Below, piece after piece: positions 1-6,704 of a DNA stretch of 13,571 bases. Position 1 is the first letter of the stretch, and each line of letters starts with the position of its first letter. The position numbers were made by a program, and so were the translations under genes. Source of the DNA: W0P28-013 sp963621145 (GTDB lineage Bacteria > Bacteroidota > Bacteroidia > Bacteroidales > Paludibacteraceae); contig CAVFDI010000047.1 of assembly GCA_963621145.1 (NCBI GenBank), positions 1 through 13,571 on the forward strand, written 5' to 3'. The notes under the pieces were generated by a model. It was not told the DNA's origin. It saw only the letters and a program-made list of their open reading frames with translations, and did not search any database.

Positions 1-135
1 AGTCCAGCCTGCGCCCACGCCAGCCTCGATGGACGAACCTGTGAGTTTATGGCTTTTGGGCAAACGCGAACGCGCCCCCACTGGCAAAACCGCCAACAGG
101 AGCAACGCCATAAGTAACTTGCGACGCAATTTCAT
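1..135 (-). CDS. 5' end of a secreted, probably outer-membrane, protein (cut by window edge)
   Basis: The reading frame opens at an ATG (133-135) and stays open to the left edge, giving 45 residues. The product starts MKLRRKLLMALLLLAVLPVG, a clear signal peptide: a basic N-terminus, a leucine/alanine-rich core and a likely cleavage near Gly-Ala at residues 20-21. The next part, reading RSRLPKSHKLTGSSIEAGVG followed by AGWT, has the small/aromatic alternating pattern seen at the first strand of outer-membrane beta-barrels, but this is too short to prove a barrel. It lies 96 bp downstream of the stop of the 958-residue secreted protein, on the same strand, with an 8-bp-period repeat in between. 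No TAnnTTTG promoter box is visible in the gap. Family unknown; everything beyond export is inference. Confidence 0.6.
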   Translation of the reverse strand, partial: MKLRRKLLMALLLLAVLPVGARSRLPKSHKLTGSSIEAGVGAGWT

Positions 136-196
136 TCTTCTTAATTTGGGTAGTTAATCAATTTCAGATTATCTGCATCAACAGCACCACCAAGTT

Positions 197-237
197 ATAA
201 TTAAATAATTGGAAATTAAATAATTAAATAATTATTT
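197..237. repeat. AT-rich tandem repeat, about 8-bp period
   Basis: Units of the type AATTAAAT are repeated about five times, with one 7-bp slip around AATTGGA. The array overlaps the TAA stop (232-234) of the 958-residue gene. Positions 197-226 are the reverse complement of 9447-9476 with one mismatch in 30 bases, so this is a dispersed repeat and not only local slippage. Confidence 0.7.
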
Positions 238-3108
238 CGTAAGTACAACTTTCTGATTCACAGCACCTTCGTCAGTTTGAACCGAAACGATATACGCTCC
301 ACCCATAGCGTTGAAAGGCAGCGTGTAGACAGCCGATTGCGTCTCAGCCTCGAAAATGGTGATGCCCATGGCAGTGAGCAGACGAATGTGCATCAAATTC
401 TCACCACTCTGCTCCACAGTGATAACGCCTTTGGTAGTACTAACCGAGACATTGCTCTTTTGTGGCTGACTATCGGCACTGCGTGGAATGGACGAATAAT
501 CCACATTGCACGAACATACCTGCTCGCCCGAAGTGGTGGTAGCACAAACCATATATTTTGCGCCAGCCAACGCTTGATCCTTGGTGTAGAGATATTGTTT
601 CACAGCGCCATCAATCTTCACACTATCTTTGTACCACTGATAGCCCACAAATTCACCCATGGCATTGCTGCAGAAAATCACATCGTTCCATTTGGCATAG
701 ACCAAATCGGCACGACACTCGGGCGTGGGCGGCTCTGGCGGCACGGTGCAATCTTTGCCAACAACCAGAAATTTTTCGGTGGCCACCACATCAGTGCCAT
801 CTTGTTTGGTGCTGCGAAACTGCACATCGTCCAGCGCAAAATCGTTGCCTTCGTAATCGATAGTGTAATTCACAATGTAGATATTGCAAGTGATGTCGGC
901 AGTTGGCGTATACGTGGCTTCGTATTTTGCCCATTTGCCAGTTGTTTCGGGAGCAGTAAACTCGAGCAACGTCTGTTTGCTTCCGCCATTTTCGATGACA
1001 AATTTCAGTTTTGGCAACGACGAAGAGCCATGGCTTGCGTATGCCGAATCGATATTCGCAGCCCAGCAACTGAATGCATAGGTTTCGCCTTTGTTCAATT
1101 TCAGATTTTTGGCGCTCCACACTTGCGCATCGCTATTGTCGCTGCCGTCGCACACAAGCAGCCAACTGCCTTCGTGTGGCAAAAGATGGCTGAAATACTG
1201 CGTTTTCACATTGTTGGCGTTCGTTGCTGTGGTGGTACTGCCCTGCGGAATATCTTTGCCACTGTTTTGGAAATTGAGATAATAGTACGAAATGGTCTGC
1301 CCCAACTCGTTCACACCGCTATAAACAGGGCTCGACGGCGAAAACTCGAAGCCGCCTTGCGTAAGCAGATTGCCGCGGTTGGCGGTGTTGCCTCGGGTTA
1401 CTGTGCAGGTGTAGGTGGTTGCGTTCTCGGAATCGACAGCGACGGTAATGCTTTGCGTTGTTTCGCCACTAGGCGACCAAAGGTAACTGTAGTCGCCCGT
1501 GGTGGTGGCGGTTAGTGTTGTCGGCTCGCCTATGCAGACCTCCAAAGTGTCGGGAACAGCAGGCGTATCTGGCTCGTCTGGCTCAACTGCGCACGAAATG
1601 GTTTCGAGGTGGTAGATGTGCAGAATGCTGTCGCAGCCACGCGGGCTTTTTTCCATTCGTTCAAAAGTTTCAGGACCTATAAACGTATGTCCCTCCCAAG
1701 TATATGGCAAAAGCGTATCGCAAATCTCTTTATGCACCGAGTCGCGTTTTACATCGGGGCATGGCTGTTCGCAGTCGTCGACTACAATGCGGAACACCTC
1801 CACCATTGCGCTCTCATCGCCAAAAAGCGGTTGAAAGACAATGTCGTCCAACGAAAAGTCGTTACCGCTGTTTTTGAGGCAATTATCCACTAGATAGATG
1901 CGTGCCGAAGCCGCCGTTTCGGGTGCCGTCCAACTGAGATCCTGTCCATATTGGTGCCAAGTCTTTTCTAGTGGGAGTTCCGTTTCGGGAATAAGCGTGG
2001 CAACTTTGCCATTATACTCTATGTAGAATGTCAATTTTGCAGGATTTGTGGTTTGATTGGCCGCCCAATAAGAGAAACGGTACTGCTTGCCGCGGACGAT
2101 TGGCTCTGTTGTCTTGGCCGACCATGCCGTTTTTTTGTTCTCGTCGCCATCGCAGGTGAGCATGTATGTGCCACCATGAGGAGAAACTTTATAAGTTGGA
2201 CCTTTGTCCAACTTATAAAATCCACGATATGATTTATTATAATCGAACTTTTCACTTACACTATAGCATTCATAATCGCTTGTAAATCCATTGTATGGGC
2301 ATTGGTTCGTAACATCTTCGAAATCGCCATTTGCAATGATATTTTTGCCAATTTGTACATCGCCAACAGTTCCGACATGGCAGGTTACTTCATAGGTTCC
2401 TACCGCCGTAGGGGCGAAGGTGATGCTTGGCGTTGTTTCGCCCGTGCTCCACTCGTAGGCATCGCCCGAATTGGTTGGCGTCAGGGTTTGTTTTGCGCCC
2501 AAGCAAATACTAATTGTGTTGTGTACGATGTCCGAGCCACAATCGCGTGTCCGCAGAATATAGTCCCAACGAATGCTGTCGCACTTGCCGTCGCTATATT
2601 TAATCGATTTGCTCTGCGAACCTGCTTGCGTAAAGGTAAAACCATGCCAGTCGATGGGCAGTTTGGTGTTGCAAATCACGGTATCAATTGCAATCACCTC
2701 CGTTTCGCATGGGGGTTCCCAATTTACAAACATGTCACGCTGTTTCGAATAACAATTTTCGCCCGTCCAAGTCAAATCGGCGGTCTGACCACCATCTGCT
2801 GTGCCCCAACCTGTTGCAGCAGCGGGCTGCTGCGCAGTATGACAACGGAATATCACATTCGCCCAACTCGCTTTCCCTGCAGGAGCCGTTACGCTGTATA
2901 TGCCAGTCTGTCCTTCTACGGCACTCATCGAAACATAGTTTCCGTCGGTGGCATCATTCCAAAAATAGGCCGAAAAATATGTATTCGATTTCCAATTGGA
3001 GTTGGTTACATCGAGATACAAAATAGTACCCGCTGGAATTGGAATACTTGCAGCCGATGCGCAAAGAGTTGCGCCTAAAAATAGCCAAAATAATATGCTC
3101 TTTTTCAT
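232..3108 (-). CDS. Large secreted modular protein with duplicated Ig-like/jelly-roll units and T9SS sorting domain
   Basis: 958 residues. A signal peptide (about 1-20, MKKSILFWLFLGATLCASAA) is followed by a domain at about 22-125 with the look of a CBM26-like carbohydrate-binding module (ILYLDVTNSNWKSN, then VIFRCH). Two successive three-part units follow. The first part is a cysteine module with the pattern C-x3-LP-x2-W-x-G-x2-F ending in CDSI (about 143-190 and 460-506). The second is a short Ig-like/PKD-like segment (about 196-250 and 520-573). The third is a jelly-roll-like domain containing NGDFE or QGGFEF and ending GNDF-[SA]-LDD (about 255-440 and 578-785). A third Ig-like segment (about 800-870, YQWYKDS) precedes a C-terminal type A T9SS sorting domain (about 885-958, ending NQKVVLTK). 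Such proteins are normally exported across the outer membrane and anchored at the surface. No catalytic motif is recognised; an adhesin or glycan-binding role is inference. It starts 133 bp after the STN/OmpA gene stop. Confidence 0.85.
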   Translation of the reverse strand: MKKSILFWLFLGATLCASAASIPIPAGTILYLDVTNSNWKSNTYFSAYFWNDATDGNYVSMSAVEGQTGIYSVTAPAGKASWANVIFRCHTAQQPAAATGWGTADGGQTADLTWTGENCYSKQRDMFVNWEPPCETEVIAIDTVICNTKLPIDWHGFTFTQAGSQSKSIKYSDGKCDSIRWDYILRTRDCGSDIVHNTISICLGAKQTLTPTNSGDAYEWSTGETTPSITFAPTAVGTYEVTCHVGTVGDVQIGKNIIANGDFEDVTNQCPYNGFTSDYECYSVSEKFDYNKSYRGFYKLDKGPTYKVSPHGGTYMLTCDGDENKKTAWSAKTTEPIVRGKQYRFSYWAANQTTNPAKLTFYIEYNGKVATLIPETELPLEKTWHQYGQDLSWTAPETAASARIYLVDNCLKNSGNDFSLDDIVFQPLFGDESAMVEVFRIVVDDCEQPCPDVKRDSVHKEICDTLLPYTWEGHTFIGPETFERMEKSPRGCDSILHIYHLETISCAVEPDEPDTPAVPDTLEVCIGEPTTLTATTTGDYSYLWSPSGETTQSITVAVDSENATTYTCTVTRGNTANRGNLLTQGGFEFSPSSPVYSGVNELGQTISYYYLNFQNSGKDIPQGSTTTATNANNVKTQYFSHLLPHEGSWLLVCDGSDNSDAQVWSAKNLKLNKGETYAFSCWAANIDSAYASHGSSSLPKLKFVIENGGSKQTLLEFTAPETTGKWAKYEATYTPTADITCNIYIVNYTIDYEGNDFALDDVQFRSTKQDGTDVVATEKFLVVGKDCTVPPEPPTPECRADLVYAKWNDVIFCSNAMGEFVGYQWYKDSVKIDGAVKQYLYTKDQALAGAKYMVCATTTSGEQVCSCNVDYSSIPRSADSQPQKSNVSVSTTKGVITVEQSGENLMHIRLLTAMGITIFEAETQSAVYTLPFNAMGGAYIVSVQTDEGAVNQKVVLTK

Positions 3109-3128
3109 GGTGATTATATTTTCAGATT

Positions 3129-3168
3129 GTTGAATCGTTGAAGTGTTGAAGCGTTGAAGCGTTGAAGC
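3129..3168. repeat. Five tandem copies of an 8-bp unit (GTTGAAGC)
   Basis: Five octamers in exact phase: GTTGAATC, GTTGAAGT and three identical GTTGAAGC. The array sits 20 bp upstream of the start codon of the 958-residue gene, so it lies in that gene's 5' leader or promoter region. No TAnnTTTG box is visible nearby. Confidence 0.85.
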
Positions 3169-3206
3169 GTTCGGACTAAAAATTTTTCACAGAAATTAAT
3201 GCGTTA

Positions 3207-3246
3207 AACTTATCAACCTATCAACTCATCAACTTATAAACTTATT
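3207..3246. repeat. Five tandem copies of an 8-bp unit (AACTTATC type)
   Basis: Octamers AACTTATC, AACCTATC, AACTCATC, AACTTATA and AACTTATT lie in exact phase, and the last covers the stop codon (3242-3244) of the STN/OmpA gene. The left flank reads ATGCGTTAAACTTAT. A second array at 12791-12830 has nearly the same units and the near-identical flank ATGCATTAAACTTAT. Confidence 0.85.
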
Positions 3247-5044
3247 TCTCTATCGGTTTAATTTCTACGCGTCGATCCAAGAAGAGTTGGTGCGATTCGC
3301 TGTAGTATGGTTTACTTTGGCCGAAGCCCTGAATTACAAGTTGTTCGCGTTTCACTCCTTTGCGCACAAGAATGTCGGCCACGGCGTTGGCGCGCTTCAG
3401 CGAGAGGCGTTTGTTGTATTCCAAGCCGCCAAGCCCACAAGTGTGTCCGTTCACCTCGATTATGATATCGGGATTTTTCACCAAAATGTCGGCCAAGTCG
3501 TCGAGCATGGTGGGCGGATCGAGTTTTGGCGTATAGTCGTCGAGGTCGAACCAGATAATAGAGTTCAACTGCAACTGTTTGATGGCGTTGATCGGGTGCA
3601 AAATGGTGTCGTATTCCACCACTTGAATGGTGTCGTAGCGGTCGATGTACGAAATTGTGGTGTCGTTTTGCAGCACGCGCTCGTAAACGATTGGTTTCGG
3701 CTGCTCCTTTTTCTTGATGTGCCAATGCAAGCCCACTTTCACGCCCACGGCGTAGGGGCGCATCGCCTCAATTTCGGTGGAGTTTGGCAGACCAGCGTAA
3801 GCGTTCATAAAGTCGTAGCGGTTTTCAGCCGCATCGTAAAATCCGAGCGGCTCGCTGCTGGCTTTGTGGCACGAGTTGAGGCTGTAACTGAAATAGAGTC
3901 CAAGCATTAGGTCGAGATGCTTTTTTATCGGGAAAAGCACGCCCACATCGCAGAGTGCCGCCACGGTCAGATTTGTGGAAAATTTGCCCGACTGTTTGGC
4001 GCTTTGCTGTTCGTAGAAATCATCGTGCATGTGGTCGAGTTCGAGTTGCCACGCCTCGTACCAGCCAGTGTGATTGACTGCGCCCGATTTCACGGCGTAG
4101 GTGCTTGCAAACGGAAAGGCGACCCGCACACCCAAATCGGCAAAAAGTCCGATTTTGTCATCGCCATTTTTGCCGTTGGTTTTCCACCAATGTTGGTATT
4201 GCGCTGTGATGGGAATGCCCACCGCTAGCAGTTTTTGCCGCTCTTTCCAGTCGTTCAGTTGCGCACGGTGCGTGTAGCGTTCACCGTCGCTGTCGGTTAC
4301 GCCCGGCCATTCGAGCAGCCTATTCGATGTGCCTGTAGAGGCATAGTTTGCAAAATCGACCCCAGCACCAATGCCCCACTCGGGCGTGAAGAAATAAGCG
4401 TAGCCAATCTGCCCCAAGCCCGACACAAAACCGATGTTTTTGCCGTCGGTCAGGCGGTAGTCGATGCCGCCGTAGCCTGCGCCCAGATAGCCTTGCAGAT
4501 AGTGCCCTTTGCGAGTCTCTTTTTTTGGTTTCTTAGCTGGTTGCTGTTTCTCTTTTGTCAGCACCTCGGTGGTGATGTTCAGCACCGTGTCGATGCGGTG
4601 TTCGATGCGTGTGTGCGTGGTAGCCACAATGCTATCGATGTGCAACTGCACAGAATCCTGCGCGCTGGCTTTGTAGGTTTTTACATGGCTACTTTCGGCG
4701 GCAACATCGGCCTGCGAAGTGCCTTGTTTCACAGTTTTAACCACGGGCGCACGCTTGCTGATGACTATCATCGACTTCTGAATTTTGTACTCCAGATTAA
4801 AGTCGAGCACTTTTTTCAGCACCGTATTTGCCGAAGCGTCTTTGAACGAGGCAGTAATCAGTTTATTGCCGTTCACCTCGTTGGTTTTGTACATTATGGA
4901 ATAGCCCGTTTGCTTTTCAATCTCTGCCAAAACCTCCGACAGCGGTGTCTGCACAAAGCGTTTTGTTATCTTTTTTTGCGCCGCAATTGGTTGAAAAATC
5001 AGCATCAAAAGGGCAAAAATAATTACGATTTTATGGCGTTTCAT
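3242..5044 (-). CDS. STN-domain outer-membrane beta-barrel protein with C-terminal OmpA peptidoglycan-binding domain
   Basis: 600 residues from the ATG at 5042-5044. That start places a signal peptide (MKRHKIVIIFALLMLIFQPI, then AAQ) at the N-terminus; an upstream in-frame ATG at 5093-5095 would overlap fecR and hide it. Residues about 24-97 form an STN (secretin/TonB short N-terminal) domain, containing PLSEVLAEIEKQTGYSIMYK, as found in FecA-type receptors that signal to FecR. A polar linker (about 98-180) leads to a beta-barrel-like region (about 181-444, rich in GxGxxF strands). An OmpA C-terminal domain follows (about 491-600) with NKRLSLKRANAV; Arg551 is the expected peptidoglycan-contacting arginine, while the usual HTD reads HTC (Cys536). 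No TonB-dependent plug is seen. The gene starts 10 bp after the fecR stop, so the two are very likely co-transcribed. Inferred role: envelope sensor acting on the upstream FecR/sigma pair. Confidence 0.85.
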   Translation of the reverse strand: MKRHKIVIIFALLMLIFQPIAAQKKITKRFVQTPLSEVLAEIEKQTGYSIMYKTNEVNGNKLITASFKDASANTVLKKVLDFNLEYKIQKSMIVISKRAPVVKTVKQGTSQADVAAESSHVKTYKASAQDSVQLHIDSIVATTHTRIEHRIDTVLNITTEVLTKEKQQPAKKPKKETRKGHYLQGYLGAGYGGIDYRLTDGKNIGFVSGLGQIGYAYFFTPEWGIGAGVDFANYASTGTSNRLLEWPGVTDSDGERYTHRAQLNDWKERQKLLAVGIPITAQYQHWWKTNGKNGDDKIGLFADLGVRVAFPFASTYAVKSGAVNHTGWYEAWQLELDHMHDDFYEQQSAKQSGKFSTNLTVAALCDVGVLFPIKKHLDLMLGLYFSYSLNSCHKASSEPLGFYDAAENRYDFMNAYAGLPNSTEIEAMRPYAVGVKVGLHWHIKKKEQPKPIVYERVLQNDTTISYIDRYDTIQVVEYDTILHPINAIKQLQLNSIIWFDLDDYTPKLDPPTMLDDLADILVKNPDIIIEVNGHTCGLGGLEYNKRLSLKRANAVADILVRKGVKREQLVIQGFGQSKPYYSESHQLFLDRRVEIKPIEK

Positions 5045-5054
5045 AGCACAGAAT

Positions 5055-6032
5055 TCAATTTTTGATAAAAATGGTGTCATTCTGCAACTGCGCATCTATT
5101 GGCAACACCTGTTCGAGGGCGACAAGCACCTCTTCAATTTTTTCGTGATTGCGCAATGCTATACGCAACTGTTCATCTTCGATGTCGGGCATTTCGTTTA
5201 CCAAAGCCATGCCATATTGGCGCGAAAGGCGGTTGAACAACTCGCCCACGCTAATGTCGTCGTAAACCAACTGACCATGCACCCACATCATGGGCGATTC
5301 GTCGGAACGAAAATGCTCAAACTGGCTGTTGTTACTGCAGTAACGCAACGATTCGCTTGGCGTCAGGTTGAACACGCTATCGCCACAAGCCACACGCACC
5401 GAACCTTCGAAAAGCGACGTGATAATCTGCTCGTCTTCGGCATAGGCCGACACATTGAATTTTGTGCCTGTAACGGTAACGCTATAATCGTCGCCAACCT
5501 CCACCACAAACGGCAAATCAGCATTTTTTGCAACTTCAAAATAGCCTTCGCCAATCAACTGCACGCAGCGGTTTTCGACATTGAATTTGCTATCGTATTC
5601 CAAGCGCGATTTGGCATTGAGGTAGACCACGCTTCCATCAGCCAACTGCACTTTGCTTTTTTGTCCTTGCGCCGCCTCTACAGCATAACAAGGCTCTGTT
5701 TCAATGGTTTCATTTTCGCTGATAAATGCCCACAAACCAACCACGCCAAACAGCAACGCCACAGCAGCTGCAGCAGCGTACCACCAGCGGAAATTCAGTC
5801 GAGTATGTTTTTGCGATTTAGCAAGTTCGCGCGCATTTTGTTGCAATTTGAAGCGATTCCAAGCGCGCTCGGTGCGCTCGTCGGCGGCAGAACGCAGCAT
5901 CCACTCATTCTCCCAAGCGTGAAATTGCTCACGATTCTCGGCAGGAAGCAGGAAATCGCGCAACAAAGCCTCGTCGGCTGGCGCAATGCGTCCTTCGAAA
6001 TAGTCAAGTGATATTTTGTGATAATCGGTCAT
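5055..6032 (-). CDS. FecR-family anti-sigma factor / sigma regulator
   Basis: 325 residues. The N-terminal cytoplasmic segment (1-82) has the short helical composition of FecR sigma-binding domains. One membrane helix follows at about 84-105 (WWYAAAAAVALLFGVVGLWA). The periplasmic FecR domain (about 116-215) contains LADGSVVYLNAKSRLEYDS, GEGYFEVAKN and PFVVEVGD, followed by VTGTKFNVSAY, all typical of the family. The C-terminal DUF4974-like domain (about 250-322) starts WVHGQLVYDDISVGELFNRL. In the FecI-FecR system the C-terminal part contacts the STN domain of an outer-membrane partner and the N-terminal part controls the sigma factor. Here the sigma gene is 48 bp upstream and the STN-bearing partner 10 bp downstream. 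The family assignment is secure; the signal is unknown. Confidence 0.95.
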   Translation of the reverse strand: MTDYHKISLDYFEGRIAPADEALLRDFLLPAENREQFHAWENEWMLRSAADERTERAWNRFKLQQNARELAKSQKHTRLNFRWWYAAAAAVALLFGVVGLWAFISENETIETEPCYAVEAAQGQKSKVQLADGSVVYLNAKSRLEYDSKFNVENRCVQLIGEGYFEVAKNADLPFVVEVGDDYSVTVTGTKFNVSAYAEDEQIITSLFEGSVRVACGDSVFNLTPSESLRYCSNNSQFEHFRSDESPMMWVHGQLVYDDISVGELFNRLSRQYGMALVNEMPDIEDEQLRIALRNHEKIEEVLVALEQVLPIDAQLQNDTIFIKN

Positions 6033-6051
6033 TCAGTTTTTTAGATCAATT

Positions 6052-6075
6052 GAAGATAGAGCATAGAACATAGAC
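6052..6075. repeat. Short 7-bp-period repeat in the sigma-fecR gap
   Basis: Heptamers GAAGATA, GAGCATA and GAACATA, then GACGATT, lie in phase within the 48-bp gap between the sigma stop and the fecR start. It is degenerate and short. I list it because it follows the same period as the longer arrays in the other gaps. Confidence 0.45.
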
Positions 6076-6080
6076 GATTA

Positions 6081-6632
6081 CTATGCCATTTTCAGTTCTT
6101 TCGACAAAAATGCAAGTGCTTTAGTTATCTGTTTTTCAACTGCTTTGTCGGTTATGTTCAGCATTTCGGCAATCTCGTGATTGTGAAGTCCTTTGAAACG
6201 ACTTTCGACGAACACTTGACGGCAGCGCGGCGGCAGTTTTGCCACGGCCTCGTTTATCTGCTGCTGCAACTCTTTGTACATCAGCCCCACTTCGGCATCT
6301 TCGACCATATCGAAATTGTAGAGTTGCTCTGTGTCGGTCAGCGCCACCAACTCGTCGATGGTCTGTCGGCGCAGGTAGGCAGCATGTTTCAGCTGATTGA
6401 GGCAACCGTTGCGCACCATGGCAAACAGCAGTGCTTGTACCGAGCGCCCCGAGATGTCGGCTCGTTTATCCCACAAGTTGGCAAAACTCTCCTGAACCAC
6501 ATCTTCGGCTAGGTCGTAGTCGTTCAGAAAGCGCATAGCAAACTGGCACAAACGCGGATAATAAGCTTTGAAAACAAGTTCAAACGCCTGTTTATCACCA
6601 AATTTGATGCGTGTGGTTAATTCTTCGAGCAT
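6081..6632 (-). CDS. ECF (FecI-type) RNA polymerase sigma factor
   Basis: 183 residues from the ATG at 6630-6632, which gives the usual ECF N-terminus: MLEELTTRIKFGDKQAFELV, then FKAYYPRL. Region 2 (about 8-85) has the typical DYDLAEDVVQESFANLWDKR, and region 4 (about 122-178) has LPPRCRQVFVESRFKGLHNH followed by EIAEMLNITDKAVEKQ, the helix-turn-helix that reads the -35 element. This is the Bacteroidota FecI-like class that works with FecR. The frame stays open upstream to an ATG at 6693-6695, 9 bp from the amylase stop. That would add 21 residues resembling nothing in the family and overlap an inverted repeat, so I prefer the inner start. The gene heads a three-gene unit with fecR and the STN/OmpA gene and probably activates their transcription or that of unlinked targets. 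Confidence 0.93.
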   Translation of the reverse strand: MLEELTTRIKFGDKQAFELVFKAYYPRLCQFAMRFLNDYDLAEDVVQESFANLWDKRADISGRSVQALLFAMVRNGCLNQLKHAAYLRRQTIDELVALTDTEQLYNFDMVEDAEVGLMYKELQQQINEAVAKLPPRCRQVFVESRFKGLHNHEIAEMLNITDKAVEKQITKALAFLSKELKMA

Positions 6633-6640
6633 TCCGAAAA

Positions 6641-6693
6641 GACTAGGCGCATGCCGAAACATGCATTTTCGTGTCCCGACATGCGCGATAGTC
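6641..6693. repeat. Imperfect inverted repeat in the amylase-sigma gap
   Basis: The left arm GACTAGGCGCATG (6641-6653) pairs with the right arm CATGCGCGATAGTC (6680-6693): 7 bp plus 5 bp of stem separated by a small internal mismatch/bulge, around a 26-bp loop. The loop itself contains the smaller inverted repeat CGAAA/TTTCG around ATGCAT. On the minus strand the structure follows the amylase stop and ends in a short TCTTTT, 8 bp before the sigma start. It could be a weak terminator or attenuator, or a regulator-binding site; the sequence does not decide. Confidence 0.5.
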
Positions 6694-6704
6694 ACCCTGA
6701 AAAA

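Noticed and set aside
277..1515. A 412-codon open frame on the plus strand opposite the 958-residue gene
   Set aside because: It is antisense to a gene with signal peptide, duplicated domains and sorting tail; its product shows no domain, no export signal and a composition typical of a reversed reading. Other long plus-strand frames (2302-3078, 4235-5065, 5145-6011, 8019-9449, 10493-11557) were rejected for the same reason.
3242..5044. Secretin or TonB-dependent receptor, suggested by the STN domain
   Set aside because: The rest of the protein has a small barrel-like region and a clear C-terminal OmpA domain, with no plug or secretin domain, and 600 residues is short for a FecA/SusC-type receptor with STN.
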